The notes beneath the pieces are model-generated. The model saw only the letters and a list, made by a program, of their open reading frames with translations, was not told the origin of the DNA and ran no database searches. From Moniliella sp. 'wahieum' (lineage: Eukaryota > Basidiomycota > Moniliellomycetes > Moniliellales > Moniliellaceae): a stretch of 64,000 bases of DNA. Below, piece by piece: positions 1 through 11,907 of the stretch. The translations under genes and the position numbers were made by a program. Position 1 is the first letter of the stretch. The number at the start of each line of letters is the position of its first letter. Where the stretch lies: positions 186,001-250,000 of the forward strand of contig RSEE01000078.1 in NCBI GenBank assembly GCA_003971905.1, written 5' to 3'.

Positions 1-910
1 GACCGAGTTGAGTCCGACGCCGACCAAGGCGCAGGGACCCCATGGCAGCCGGGCTCAAGACGAGGCCTGGTCAGGCCCTCCCTTGGGTGTGGACCAACGT
101 TATATCCACGATACCACCACCCTCACCTTTCGTCCGGTCAAGTCACCCCTGTCGAAAGGAAAGTGGGTCGCTATGGTACGTGCTGAGCTATTGGCCTTGG
201 GTGTGTTGCACCTCTGTCCTGCACCTGCCTGACTGACCTCCTGCTCTTCTCAGGACAAAGATACCAATACCACCTTGTTTGAAATGCACTCCATTGGCAA
301 TTGGGCCACGCTCTCGGCCAAAAAGAGGCTCACTAGGGTGGTGGGGGAACCGGTCAGTGACGAGCAGGTCAAGGTTGTGCGATCTGCTACATTTTCAGTC
401 GAGGACAGCACGTCGGGAAAGACGGTGCTGTATCTTCGTCGAATTGGCCAGTTGGGGCAAATGTCGGGTCAGCCGTTGGTGTACTTGCGACTGTACGATG
501 CCTACGCGCCCGGCGGGGTCAAGCCCCTGTTTCAAATCACGATGCCAGATGCCGATTCGCCCAACCACAAACCTCACCTCTACCTCAACTTCTCCAACAC
601 GTTGCATGGCGATGGCAACGTGGCTGCACCGACGACGATCAAGTTGGTCAATGCCGAGTGGGCGGATCGCTGGGCCATGCACGAGGTTTCGACCAAGCAT
701 TGGATTGCCCAGTGCTGGCCGACTCAACATGCCATCCTATCCCGCATCCCCCTTTTAGGTTCGGATACCCTGACCCTCCGCACTGCTCCTAACACCGACT
801 TGCTTCTTCTGGCCACCGTTGCGTTTTGCAAGCTGGAGGCGGACGCTGAAATTCGGGATACACTTCGCCTGCGCGCCTCCGAGGCCGACATGGGCAATGT
901 TGCTATGTAA
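1..910 (+). CDS. Unidentified protein, C-terminal part (5' end outside window)
   Basis: Two exons, open from the left edge to 175 and then 254-910, with a phase-0 intron at 176-253 (GTACGT...CAG). The visible part is about 275 residues and ends at TAA 908-910. It reads as one continuous, well-formed protein with few low-complexity stretches. The segment after the intron has alternating beta-strand-like patterns (for example VLYLRRIGQLGQ, PLVYLRLYDAY, PLFQITMP) and a hydrophobic stretch near the end (DLLLLATVAFCKLEAD). A beta-rich domain followed by a hydrophobic helix loosely recalls the LURP-one/tubby C-terminal fold, but I see no diagnostic motif and do not assign a function. No frame change was seen here, unlike its neighbours. 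Confidence 0.7.
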
Positions 911-1527
911 GATAGATGGGCATGGGTAGCGCCAACGATCGGTTCAGCTGGCGCCCTCGCTCCTCCCCCCCCCCCCAAGCTCACGTTCATAATGGACAAT
1001 CGCCCGTACATACATCGACTTTGCCCTCCCACTCCACCCCCCTTCTCTAACTCTCGACCCAGCTTCGCCTCAACCAATCCGCGGATCCCCCAGGCGAACT
1101 AGGTTTGTTGCGTGCTACGTGACGTGTCCGCCCCATCTGTGGTAGATGCGGTCGCGAAGCGGTCGAACCCAGCCCACCTATAGGGTCCCATTGCACAGCT
1201 ACAGGCAATTAAGACCATGCCGAGGGCGCTCGCCTCACTGACCACCATACTTCACTTCCTATCTCCGTCCCATGGTTGGGTCACAATGCATCGAAGAAGT
1301 ACCTACAACAAGGATGATTGGCGCCACTCATGCTGGGAGTGGTACCCAGCTTGGTGGCAGGGGGGCAGAAGGTGAGGAACAAGACAACAAGACTTAGGCA
1401 CACGTATATAGCAACAGAGAATGCCGCCCACTCCAAGTCCCCAAGGAGGGGAGAGGCGAAGATGGGAGGAACGGGAAGAAGGAAGAAGGAGAAGGAGGGG
1501 TGCCAACTGAGCTTCCGCTCGGGTCGG
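911..1527. other. Convergent spacer, no gene seen
   Basis: Lies between the 3' ends of the unidentified + strand gene and the - strand RVS167-like gene. It contains a C-rich run near 965-977 and no reading frame with recognisable protein character. It probably holds the two 3' UTRs and terminators. Confidence 0.5.
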
Positions 1528-2708
1528 TCATGGGTCTCGCACATAATTGCCTGGGAAGATACCCTGGACGCCATTCACCACTCCGGTCCACCAATCGTCC
1601 GCCGAGCCGGTCCGCTGTACCACTTGGATCCGATCCCCCGCCGAAAACGTAAGGTCGCCTCGGCTTGGGCCGTGTAGTCATACAGCGCAACCACATACTC
1701 GGCAGCAGGCTCCATGCCTGGCTTTTTGCTCGGGATCGGCGGGGGTGCCTTCTTGCCCAGGGTACTGCCACTGCGTCCGACGGCAGCGCCACCCCTTTGC
1801 TAGGTGCATTGGCGGCCATGCCATGGGCGCTGCCGCCGGCGCGGGACGCCGGTCCGAGCGACGCCCCGCCTGGCTCAGCACGCGGACGGGATGCAGCCGG
1901 CTGCGGATGGACAGATTTTCCAGCTGCTCCGTCACATCCCCCATCGCCGCCTGGTAATCGGACTCGATCTGGCCATGGGCCACATTGAGTTCGTATCTGC
2001 CTGCGCAAAGGCTTGGATGCGGTCCAGGGTGAGGTAGAGCACGTTGAGTTGCATGAAGTAAGAGTGGAAGAGGGGCTTGACAAAGGTCGCGGCCAGCTCA
2101 AGAACTGCGGCATCTCCTCCTTGAGGGTGTTGTTAAAGTACTCATAGTCTGCCATCGACGTTTCATACTCTTGCTCGACCTTGAACATGTGCTGTTCCTC
2201 CTTGAGCGACTTTTCTTGCTTGTTCTTGAGCTTTTCGTAGCTGTTCTTGTGGCGGTCATAGTCCACCAGCTTATGGTCGCGCTTGGTGATGTTCTTGCGG
2301 ATGGCCTGGTCACCGCATGGAAGTCGGTCAGAGCGCCACAATCCGGTTCTCGATCAGCTCAATCTCGGGGGTCAGCGTGTCGCGCAGCGCCAGCATGGAG
2401 TCGTACTCGGGCAGACTGGCCAGGGTGTGCGCCGCTTCGGGGTGGTGGGTGCAGCAGGTCGCCCTCGGATCCGATGGGGGAGAAGATGGCCTGGAAGGTG
2501 GTGCCAAACGCGGCGCCAGACACGAGCATGTTCTGCACGGTCGCGGTAGGCGACGGCATCCTTCTTGAGCTTCTCGGCGGTCTTTTCGAACGTGGCAAAG
2601 CGGCGGGCGAGTTCGTCGAACTGGGCGTCGGTTGCTCTTGTGGGACATGCCGACCTTGGAGGTGATGAGGTGGGGGGCGCGGCTGAACGCCTTGGAGATG
2701 CCGCGCAT
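1528..2708 (-). CDS. RVS167: Rvs167/Hob1-type BAR-SH3 protein (amphiphysin family)
   Basis: BAR-domain proteins of this family bend membranes and link endocytic vesicle scission to cortical actin; an SH3 domain recruits partners. The start at 2708 gives [20 protein letters not shown], the family's amphipathic N-terminal helix. The BAR domain follows ([20 protein letters not shown], then [20 protein letters not shown], then [18 protein letters not shown]). The C-terminal SH3 shows [28 protein letters not shown] and [11 protein letters not shown], and stops at 1528-1530. A Pro/Ala-rich linker joins the two domains. Length of about 390 residues fits the family. These pieces lie in different reading frames: at least six frame changes, one clearly a missing C within the CC at 1658-1659 (a GGG reduced to GG on the coding strand). 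The family assignment is secure; the continuous protein is not represented. It is divergent from MUB1. Confidence 0.88.
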
Positions 2709-3063
2709 GGCGTGCGATGGGGGGGTGGGGGGGAGGTGGTGGTGGGGACTGCGCAGCGGGAGGGTGGGGGGGGGCTGACGTCAGCGGCAGGGAAGGGCGA
2801 GGCGGGTGTGAGTGATGCGGATGGGATGACGTAGGCGCGCGGCAGGGTTGGGCTGGGCAGACGCCTGGGGTGCAACGCAACACGGCACGGCGCCAGCCTG
2901 CGGGCGGCCTCAGTAACCCTGCCGATGCCTGCCTGCTCTGCGCTGTGCTGCCAGCCCTGCCCAGCCCCCCAGCCGCACAGCGCAGCCGCCCCCGGCACCC
3001 GCCATCCCCACCCGCCCGTCCCGCCCGCACCCACCACCACCCCGCCCGCCACCACCGCCCGCC

Positions 3064-6000
3064 ATGGGCGCCAGTCCAACTTCAGCCACGCCGCCACCAA
3101 CAAGGCCGCCATCACATCTCTCCCCGATCTACGACCGCCGCGGTACGTCCCTCGTCCCTCCCCTCCCCTCCCTTCCCCTGTCTGCCTGCTGCTGACCGCA
3201 TGGGCGTGTCCGTGTCCGACCCAGCCCTCGACACCACGGCCGTGCTCCCCCTCATCACTCCCTCAACCAGCTCGCCTACCTCCCAGCACCAGCCCCGCAT
3301 CCGCGACATCATCACCCTCGACGGCGGCCTCGACTGCCTGGTGCGCATCCTTCGCTCCGTTCCGCCTGCTCTCCAGACCACTCCGCGCGGCGGCGTGGCC
3401 CGTCGGACCTGCAGAACGTGTGGAAGTGGAGCCTTGCGTTTCAGTGTGTCGTCAACATTGGCGTCCGAGCTCCGAGGCGGTCCGCACCCGCGTCGTCGAG
3501 GCCGGCGCCATTGCGATCGCTGTCCGCGTCCTCCAGTCCCATCTGGCTCATGTCGATGCCACGCGCGCGCCCAGTGCGCCCCAGCTCGCCTCCACCTCTG
3601 CATCTACTGCCTCCTCCTCCGCCACCACGCGCCCCCCGGACCGCGCCCCCTTCTCTTCGGGTGCTGCTGCCGCTGTCGCTGCCGCGGCGGCTTCCGCCCC
3701 GACTGCGTCTCCTGGTACCGCCTCTGCCGCCACGCCGACTGCCACTTCGCTCACCCTTCCCACCCAAGCCCACTCGGCCCCGCAGCCGGCCTCGGTGCAG
3801 GGCGAGCCGTCGGAGCGCCGGACAAGTCACCCGAGCGGGAGCGCAAGCCATGCGTCGGGTTCCGAGCCAGACCCCGATGCAGATAGAGATGGACGACGCG
3901 CGGCCCAACGCTTCGTCCGCGCCTTCCTCCACTGCCGTCTCGTCGCAGCAGGAGACACCAGTGGATGTGCAGGCCACGCCCCGTCCCCCGGCGCCGCGCG
4001 ACCTTGTCATGGCCCAGTCCCAGTCGCTTTCCCCAGTCGCTTTCACAGTCGCTTTCCCACTCGCACTCTCACTCTCAACACCCATCCCAGCCCCCATCCC
4101 AGCCCCCGTCTCACCCCCATCCCCCGCACCAATCCCAGCCCCAGCCCCCTCCTCAAGAGGATGCCGTAGCGTCGCGCAGGGCTCGAAACATGACCCCCAC
4201 CGCGTCTACTGCGGCTTTCATGGGTGTCTCTCCTAGTGCGCGTGGCCCACGTGTGACAGCGCCCACGGCCCGGCCAGACGCCAATCCGCAGCCGGGAGAA
4301 ATGCAGTTCCGGGAGGAGGAGGTACTGCTGGCACTACAGCTGTTGGCATATGTGTCCAAGTATGCCCATGTGCGCAGCCTGTTTTACAGTGACGAGTGCT
4401 TTTCCGGCCGCTTCCCACGACGTCCTCGAATCCTATCAGCGCCTCCAGTTACACAGCATCCGCTACCCTCTCTTTGAACCTATGGCCAAGGACACCAAGT
4501 CCTCCGCGCGAGAAGACACGCCCATGGCGGCGGGAACCCTTGCACCGGGTGAACCTGCCTTGGAACACGGCCATTGTTGAAGGCGGGGCGGGGGACCAAG
4601 AGGAGGCGGCGTTGCCACCTGGCACTGGCACCACGATGGGGCCCGACCCAGACACGGAGCAGTCGATCCTGCCGTGCCTGGGGTAGCGGGCTATTATGGC
4701 TTTGCAGCCCCTCTTCCGGTCCGATAGGGCTAGTAGATCCGACCGAGGAAGAAAGGGCGGGTGGTCCGCCATTGGTGGATCTGACGGGACCGCGATGGAG
4801 CAACCCACCCACGGAGCGCAATGTGTTAGCATTGCTGAACGCTATACCATTCGCTCTTCGCGCGTCCCCCCCATTGCGCAAGGCCGGCTTGCGCGCGAGA
4901 TCCAGTTTTGGGCTGGGGTGATTATGCGCAATGCGTGTCGCAAGGACGATGAGCGCGGTGGGTGCGGCCCTGTGCGTACATGTCGTGTGGGAAATGGGAA
5001 TCATTCCCACGGCAATTTGCCAAGTGCCGTCGCTGCCGCAAGGCCAAGTATTGCTCAAAGCAGTGTCGCTCGGCTGGGCTGCCGGGCATCGGTTTTGGTG
5101 CTCGGCGCGTCCGGAAGACGAGGCTCGCAGGGACGCACATGCCGTCCCCGATGTCTCGTCGATGAATGTCGCGCCTCCTACTGCCGGTGGTGGGGCTGCT
5201 ACGACTGCGCCCGCGGCGATCCGGCTCAGCGAGCGCTTCTTCCTCCGCCTACCAATGTCGCCCCGGCCGTCGGACCAGGCACCAATCCTCCCCCTGCCAC
5301 CGCCCCAGCCCCTACGGCGACAGAAGACGCACATCGTTTCCGGTGCCCGTTCACCTTGCTCGACCTCGTCCGGCGGCCGGATTGGACTTTGGTCAGCCCG
5401 ACCTGACCCCTCGCCAAGCGGCCATTATTGGCTGATGGCCACCCGTCACACGACCCCTCCGGGCGCACTTTTACCTGCGCCTCCCACTGTACCCACTGTG
5501 ACCATGGAGGCGGAGGAGGCCGAGGCGTCGCCTCAGGCGCGGGAGGCGCGTCCCCCGCCCTCGGCTTCGAGGGAGCCCGAGACGGAAACTGAGCCGGAGC
5601 GCGAGACGGCGATTGATCAGCTGCGCATGACGTTGCACGACTGCCTCGGGCTCTCGTTCGCGCTCCCATTCGGGATCGCAAGGCAGGCGGGATCGAGATG
5701 AGACGACGACGGCGGTCAACCCGCGGTTACTGGCTGTGCGGCAGGCGCTCACATCCGCTCCAGCACGGCCGAGGGAGTGAAGCGAGCGACGAGGATGTGC
5801 CATCGGTTCGTCGCGGTGGCCTGACCCCACGTCCTGCTGTTCCGGCCGCGCGGGTGCGACGAGCGGAGCAGGAGATGGAACCTTCCTTCTCCCTTTTGTC
5901 GGGGGCCGAGACGGACGCTAGTATGGATGTGGACAATGAGGCGGAGGCCGATCGTGAGGCTGGGACGGAACCGGCGACGCAGCGCGGGCCTGCGCAAGAG

Positions 6001-6797
6001 CCGAGTGCGGGGCCATGCGCACCCACTCTGGTCGCACCGGCGGTGCGGAGGACGGATATGGCGGGCCGGCCGTTACCACCACCGCCGTTGATTGCGTCGC
6101 TGGATGACCCGATGCACGCTCTGCCGCCTCGCGACGGTACGCCCGGTGCGGTGCTGCGTCACTTGCCGCATCCGCCGCCTGGTGCGCCATGGCGCCGACG
6201 AACGACTTTGACCCGCAGCCGCAAGACAATCCGTTTGTCGATCCCGATCGCGAGTTGGAGAACATGCCATGGGATGCGATTGAAGGCTACCATCTCGACA
6301 CGACGCCCACGTCGCGGCGGGACGGGCAGGCGACGCGTCTGCCTCGGGCTCCAGCACCGCCGGCGCCGATGCAGCGCCGGGTGCCGGCACGGGTGCCGCG
6401 CGGGCCGGGCGGAGCGGGCAGAGCCGTGTGCTGTGCCGCCGCTGGCTCGGCTGGGCGGCCGGGTGAGTGCCGGCACACCACCCTCGACCGCTTCCTCTGG
6501 CAGTTTCCCCCCCTCGTCGTCGAGTTTGCCGCGGCGGGCGCAGGACGATGCGACGCTGGCCAACATCCGCCGCCTGCCGCGGCCGCGCGCGGCAGCCCGT
6601 CGTTTGTGTCGCCGGCCAGTACGGCGGGCTGCCGGGATCGTACATGCCGTCGCCGCTGGGCGCCGCTCGCCGTCGGGCTCGGCGCCGCTGGCGGGCGGGG
6701 AGGAGGAGGAGGAGGAGCTGAGGGCGTGGGGGACGAATCTCATCTGGGGCATTCGCATGCATGCGCACAGGCACGTAGAGGGCAGGGGGGCACGTGA
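3064..6797 (+). CDS. MUB1: MUB1/samB-like MYND zinc-finger protein
   Basis: Mub1 partners the E3 ligase Ubr2 in yeast (Rpn4 turnover), and samB affects polarity in Aspergillus. Exon 1 begins at ATG 3064 with RQSNFSHAATNKAAITS and ends in YDRR at 3142. An intron 3143-3224 restores YDRRALDTTAVLPLI, as in the family. Then come IRDIITLDGGLDCLVRIL, WKWSLAFQCVVNIGVR, EEEVLLALQLLAYVSKYAHV and the MYND finger near 4980-5130 (CAYMSC...KCRRCRKAKYCSKQC, then HRFWC in another frame). A His/Ser/Gln/Pro-rich repeat linker lies at about 4000-4150, and a long low-complexity tail follows the finger. Many frame changes; one clear case is a lost A at 3257 (ATCAACTCC read as ATCACTCC). The 3' end is uncertain: I use the TGA at 6795, after a segment reading LRAWGTNLIWGI. 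Confidence 0.85.
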
Positions 6798-6809
6798 CGC
6801 GGGGGCGCA

Positions 6810-6817
6810 TATAAAAA
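6810..6817 (+). promoter_or_regulatory. TATA box (TATAAAAA)
   Basis: TATAAAAA sits just after the presumed end of MUB1 and about 310 bp before the next + strand coding start. CACGTGAC E-box-like words lie nearby (6791 and about 6942). Position and sequence suit a core promoter for the unidentified Ser/Pro-rich gene at 7131. Inferred from sequence only. Confidence 0.45.
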
Positions 6818-7130
6818 GACACGCAGTCCAACACGCCCGCAGCAGCCCGCAGTCAGTAGTCACAACTAGTCACTAGTCGCCTTGCTCCGCGCCGACGCTG
6901 AAAAAACTGCCGAGCGAGGGCGCGGCGCAGCGGGGCGGGGCCACGTGACCCGCCCTGCCCGCACCGCGCCGCTCTGGGCGGGCTGGGCGGGCCGACATGT
7001 GGCACGCCCGCCGGCCAGGCCCAGCGACGCAGCCGCCATCGCACCTTGGCCACGCAGCCTACCTCTCTCTACCCGCCCTCGGCCGTTCTTCTCTCGTCGC
7101 TTGCCGCGTCGCCCACACCGCCTCCGTGCC

Positions 7131-9279
7131 ATGCCGCCTCCGCCCCCCTCTGCCCAGCCACGCGCGTCGTCCCCGCCCCCGCCCCCGCCCGTGTCGGCGT
7201 CGTCACCACGCACACGCGCCAAGCCTCTCGCCAGCCCCTCCGCCCCCAGCTCTCTGTCCCTCCGCCGCCTCACCCGTCCCGCCGGGCTGCATGCCCCTGG
7301 CCCTCCCCCACTCCTCCTCCTTGCCCGGCACGCCGCTGCTTGTGACGCCCCCCTGCCTCGTTTCCCACCCAGCCGACTTGGACGCAGAAGAGCCGCCTGC
7401 TTTCTTTGCCCTCGCCCCGCCACCGCCGCCTCCCACGGGGCTAGCCTCCCCATCTCCTGGCCAAGCAGGCGCCGCCATTTCGCCGCCTCGACGTACCATC
7501 CAAAACACCGACACTCGTCCAGGCAGTCTGAAGGGTGCTGCCCCCGTCTCCCCTGTTTCCTTTCCGGCCAGGGTTGACCAGCGACCACGCCGCCCCCGTC
7601 TTTTCAATCCAACGTCCCCCCTCCTGGGCGGCCAGCCAACCGCAGTCCCCAGTTCATTCCGCCTCGGGACCAGACAAGGCGGCAAGTCCGCTCCTTTTCT
7701 CTGCTCAGCCTCTCAGCCACAGCAATCCCAGCCGTTGCGCGGCCGAAAACCGATCTTAATCTTCCCCATCTGAGCACCAGTCCGCCCAGCACCACTGGAC
7801 CTGCCGGACCAGGCCTGTGCCGCCTCCTTTGGCCGCTGGCGCTCCCGCGCCCCTTGATCCCCTGGATCGGTTCGGTCGCTGGATGGAGCGTTGATTGTAC
7901 AGTTGGATGCGGCGACGGCCGAACCTCTCTGATGGTTTAGCCGATGCGCTGACTGCGCCGCCTTCGCCCGTGGTAGGCTGTACACCGACCGCGTCGCCTC
8001 CCACCTTGGCTGCCTTGGGCCTCAACCGTCCCCGGTCCTTCCACTCTTCCCACCTGGTAGGCGGTGGCGGTACGCCGTCTGGTGCCGCAAAGGGTGCTGG
8101 CCGGACCCAGCAGTGCGATCGTGCCAAGTGCCAGCGTACCGTCCGCTGCGCCTCCTGGCGCCCCCATTCGCTCCCCCCTGTTTCCCGTTCCCGCCCCACC
8201 TCCCGCCCGGGCTCCCGACCTCGATCTAGCTCCGGCACCCGGCTAACGGAGCCGGAGCGGCTTTGGCCAGCACCGTGTATACCAGCGACACGGGGGCAGG
8301 ACGCAGCTCGTCGCCGCAGTATGGTACGACAGTACCTACCGGTTCTGGCTCGGCGCTGCTTCCCTCGGCTCCCACACAAGGGTCGAGTCAGGCGCACGGC
8401 CCGCTCTTGGCTCCCTCGCCCGTTCGAGGCAGTTTGATGTCGATTGATGGTGCGCTGATTTGGCCGTCGGATGCGGCCACGGCCGTACCTCGCTCGCCGA
8501 TTCGTTTGCCGATGTGCTCAGTCGACCTCGTCGCCGTTGATTTTGACGCCGAGCGTGTCGATGTGGCGGGCGGGGGTCGATGGCGCCGAGCCGGTTGCCC
8601 CGCGGGCCTTCGAGCACCAGTATGGGCGAGCTGGTTCCGTCGCCGATTGGGTTCGGAGCGGGACAAGGTCACCCTTCTTCTCCGTTGCACTCACCGGCCC
8701 GTTCGCCGGCCCGTTCTCCGGCCCGGTCTCCGGCCCGTTCGCCGCTTTGCTCGCCCGCCCGCTCTCCCTGCTCTTGGCTCGGTCCCCACGGTCCTCGTTT
8801 GGCTTGCCCCCCTCGGCGCGGCAGCTGCGTCGGCAGCGGTGGTGCAAGCTGCCTGCCCGCCGACCAGCACCTCCTCCGCCCTTGGCTACGCGCACCACCT
8901 CCTTATCCAAGCACGCGCCCGTGCCTGGATCGCCCTTGGCGGTGCTGGTCAACGCGACCGGGCCTAGCGCGCCCCGCTCCTCATCTCGTCCTCGCTCTTC
9001 TGGCTCCTATGACCCGTCCCACCACGAGTCCCGGCAGCCTCCGTTCGGTCGATGGCGCGCTCATGTCGCCTGCTGATGCGGCGACAGAACGAACGAGCCT
9101 CGATGCGTGGGCTTCGACTTATGCTGCTTCCTCCTCCCCGCCGTGGCCCGAGGCCGGGGACACTCGGATTCCCCTCCCCTCGCCCGGCAGGTCCACCGTT
9201 CTGCCGGGTGTCCAGCCCCCCGTCTTGCCAGCCCAAACCGGCCTCGGCCGCTTGAAGCTGCCAGGATCGATGCTCACAG
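7131..9279 (+). CDS. Unidentified Ser/Pro-rich protein with three DGAL-DAAT repeats
   Basis: I do not recognise this protein. From ATG 7131 the strand keeps protein-like, Pro/Ser/Ala-rich character to about 9279 but switches frame many times. Three diverged copies of one motif are visible: SLDGALIVQLDAATAEP near 7875, SIDGALIWPSDAATA near 8440 and SVDGALMSPADAATERTSL near 9047. Copies 1 and 2 are followed by a similar LSDGLADALTAPPSP / LADSFADVLSRP segment. Spacing is about 570-610 bp, so this is an internal protein repeat rather than a DNA satellite. Between copies 2 and 3 lies a tandem SPAR run (about 8691-8767). A possible splice donor CAG|GTAGGA at 9280 means the gene may continue into the coding region after 10.1 kb. 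Probably a disordered regulatory protein (inference). Confidence 0.45.
8691..8767 (+). repeat. Tandem 12-bp CCGGCCCGTTCG-type repeat (SPAR repeats)
   Basis: Short imperfect units of CCGGCCCGTTCG/CCGGCCCGTTCTC are repeated inside the unidentified Ser/Pro-rich gene. One frame encodes SPARSPARSPARSPAR. Other frames give GPF/GPV repeats, so this is a slippage-prone stretch. Confidence 0.7.
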
Positions 9280-9333
9280 GTAGGAGTTGGTTTCCGAGTG
9301 AGGATGAGGCGTCGGGAGGGGGGTGCGGGGAGG

Positions 9334-9376
9334 GTGGAGTTGGGTGGAGTTGGAGTTGGAGTTGGAGTGGAGTTGG
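9334..9376 (+). repeat. GGAGTT hexanucleotide repeat
   Basis: Runs of TGGAGT/GGAGTT with small interruptions follow the presumed coding end at 9279. The surrounding 9280-10100 stretch becomes T-rich (a tTTGTTTTGTTTTATTG tract near 9409) and holds no recognisable protein. It is either an intron or the spacer between two Ser/Pro-rich genes. Confidence 0.7.
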
Positions 9377-10390
9377 TTGGGTTGGTTTGCCACATGGTTG
9401 GTTGCTTTGTTTTGTTTTATTGCTGTTTGTCTTCTTGACCGGTTCGCGGTCTCTCGGTCTCTCTGCGCATCCAGGTGAGCTGGCGATTTGCTGGCGACTG
9501 TGGATGGAGGGATGAGTTGGTTTGTTGCGGTTATGCGTGTGAATAAGGGATTGGGAATGAGCGCTGGGTGGCACCCCGGTGCGTGTCGAACTGGTTGGAC
9601 GAGTGATAGAGGAAACCTGTTCGGGGGTACTAGGCCAGGTGGGTTGGCATCAGCACATCAAAGTCAAGCGAAAGGGCTGGCGTCCATCTGGGGTAATTCC
9701 GACCTTAGGTAATTTAACTCGCTGTGCCAAGTTTTCGCGGCGGAGGAATTCGTTGGGGCCGAGCGGAATGAGAGATAGCGGAACGGACTGGGAGGGTGGA
9801 ATTCGGGATTCGTTATGCCATGCCGGCCTCCGACGCGACGCGACACGAGACGCGACACGCCACGGTGAGGGACGCGCGCGGAGGCGGGCAGTTGAGGCGG
9901 CGCACGCGTGGTGATGTGGGCTGCGTGCTGGGCAGGCGCGGGGGCAGCGTGAGCGCCCAGACAAGCGGCTGTACATCACGTCCGCCCCGCCCATCACCGC
10001 CTCCTCACCCCCCACCACCCAGCCGACCACGTACATCTGTCTCATCCACGCCCGATTGGGTTAGGTTATCTGTTCCTGATCTCCACCCCCCCCGGCCCCA
10101 CCCGACCACGCGTCCGCCGACGCACGCTCCGAGCTCGCCGCCCGCCTCCTCCACGCCCGCCTCGTCGCCACCACCACCACCACCACCGCGCCGCCAGCAC
10201 CCTCCCCCACCCCCGGTCCCCACCGCCGCCGCGCCTCTCCTCGCCCCACACACCCACCGTCTCCACCCGCTGCCGCCAAGCCCCCCCAGCCCATGCCCTG
10301 GCCCAGCCCTCCATCGACGCCCTCATCGCCGCTGAGAATAGCGGGCGGTGTGAGGCCCCGCCCCCTCCCGCCGAACTAACGTCGTCGACC

Positions 10391-11907
10391 ATGTCGAGCT
10401 CGCTCAGTGCCCCCACCCTCGGCAGCTTGTCGCCGGGACACGAGGCTCACTGGCCTTCGGCGCCGTCCAACTGCTGCGTCAACCCGCCTGCCGAGGTACC
10501 CATACCGCTTGCCTCGCCCCACTTGGCCTCCGCCCCGAAAGACATCTACGCCGATGTGTTTGGGCCCTTGGTCCATGCCCCGCCGCCGTCGCTGCCGGGA
10601 TCGTCGTGCGCACAGGTCCCTTCGTCTCCTTTGCCCCATGCCTGCCGCCCTGCCCGTTCGCCTTCCCTCGGGCAGCTCGAACGCCGCGCAAGTCCGACAC
10701 GGCCCGCTCCAGCTCGCGGTCACGCAGGGTAACTCGCCATGCCTCTCCAGGGCGCGAACGCGATGCAGCCGCCCGGCCACAGCCGCTGTCGTGCGCGTAC
10801 CATGGCGGTACACCCGTACCCGTACCAACCGGTGCCTATGCCAGCTAACTCGGACCCGTTCCCCACCACGCCCAAGGGCAGTGCCGTACCCCCTCCTGTT
10901 TCCAGTACCACCAAGCCATCCTTGGCCTACGTGTTGGGGCTTGGCTCGGTCGTCGGATCACGCACCCCCCCGCCCGCGCGGGAGGAATCGGACATGCTTG
11001 CTTCGTGTGGTCAATCGCCGCTGTGCTCAGTGCAGCTGGACAAGGCGACGGATGACGCAGCGCAGGTGATGCACCTTTTGGCTGCCTCGCCCAGTCCCGC
11101 CCGCGCTTCCCCGCGGCGCAGGCCCGCCTCCCCCAGCCTGGCGTTGGGGTCGCGATCCAGTGCCCGTGCCAGTACCAATCCCGTGGGCGTGGGCTTGGGC
11201 TTGGGCTTGGGCTTGGGCTTGGGATCGATCTGGATGCGCGAGAAGCAGTTGGCGCCGCATCTCCTATGGTGCTTGACCCACCCCAAGATCCTGACCGTGG
11301 ATTGGAGTCTCACTGGCATCAGGCAGGGTGCTACTGGGCGTCTGTTTCTGCCGCTACTCCCTCTGCCCAAGCCGGGGAAAAGAGGACAAGCGGTTGTGGT
11401 GATGCCACCGCCTGGTCGATCGGGTGCAGTGCCGCGCACGCCGCCCCCCCGCTCGCGACGTCCGCCTGGCACGCCCCGCGAACGCCGCCCAACCAAATCG
11501 CCGGCACAGTCGCCACGCCACAAGCGCCCGGGAGCACAGTGAGCTACGTGGGACGCAATGTGTCTCCATCCCCTTTGCCTCGGGGGTTCCCCGGCCCCGC
11601 GACCGGCACGGCACCGTACGCCCGGCAGGTGGGTGTCCACGCCCTCGCGGCTGGCCAAAGAGCAACGAGAACAAATTCTTACCCCGGGCCACGCTCGGCG
11701 TCCCGGCCGTCTCGGCATGCGCATTCGCGCTCGTGGGCGTCTCCGTTGAAGCGCTATGGTTTGCCTGGTGCACGATCTGAGGACCTGCTTGGCCCCATGT
11801 TGCCCGCGTCTCAATCTTCCCCCTTCCTTGGCGCAAGAACTGTTGTCGCTTCGCGCCCGCCTCGTCCACGAGAACCGACGAGCTGGCTGCCCACCCCTAA
11901 TCGATAA
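10391..11907 (+). CDS. Unidentified Ser/Pro-rich low-complexity protein
   Basis: Not recognised. ATG 10391 begins MSSSLSAPTLGSLSPGHEAH, and the same frame is open further 5' with plausible protein (PSIDALIAAENSGRCEAPPP from about 10304), so the true start may lie near 10.1 kb. Later segments in shifting frames read LASAPKDIYADVFGPLVHAP, SPLCSVQLDKATDDAAQVMH and SWASPLKRYGLPGARSEDLL. A (GGGCTT)n tract at about 11185-11223 encodes Gly-Leu repeats. The last recognisable frame stops at 11905-11907. Another frame ending ELLSLRARLVHENRRAGC is an equally good C-terminus, so the end is uncertain. Continuity with the preceding Ser/Pro-rich region through a large intron is possible. Confidence 0.4.

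Noticed and set aside
6073..6863. Long - strand frames opposite the MUB1 tail
   Set aside because: Composition shadows; no folded-domain pattern or family motif.
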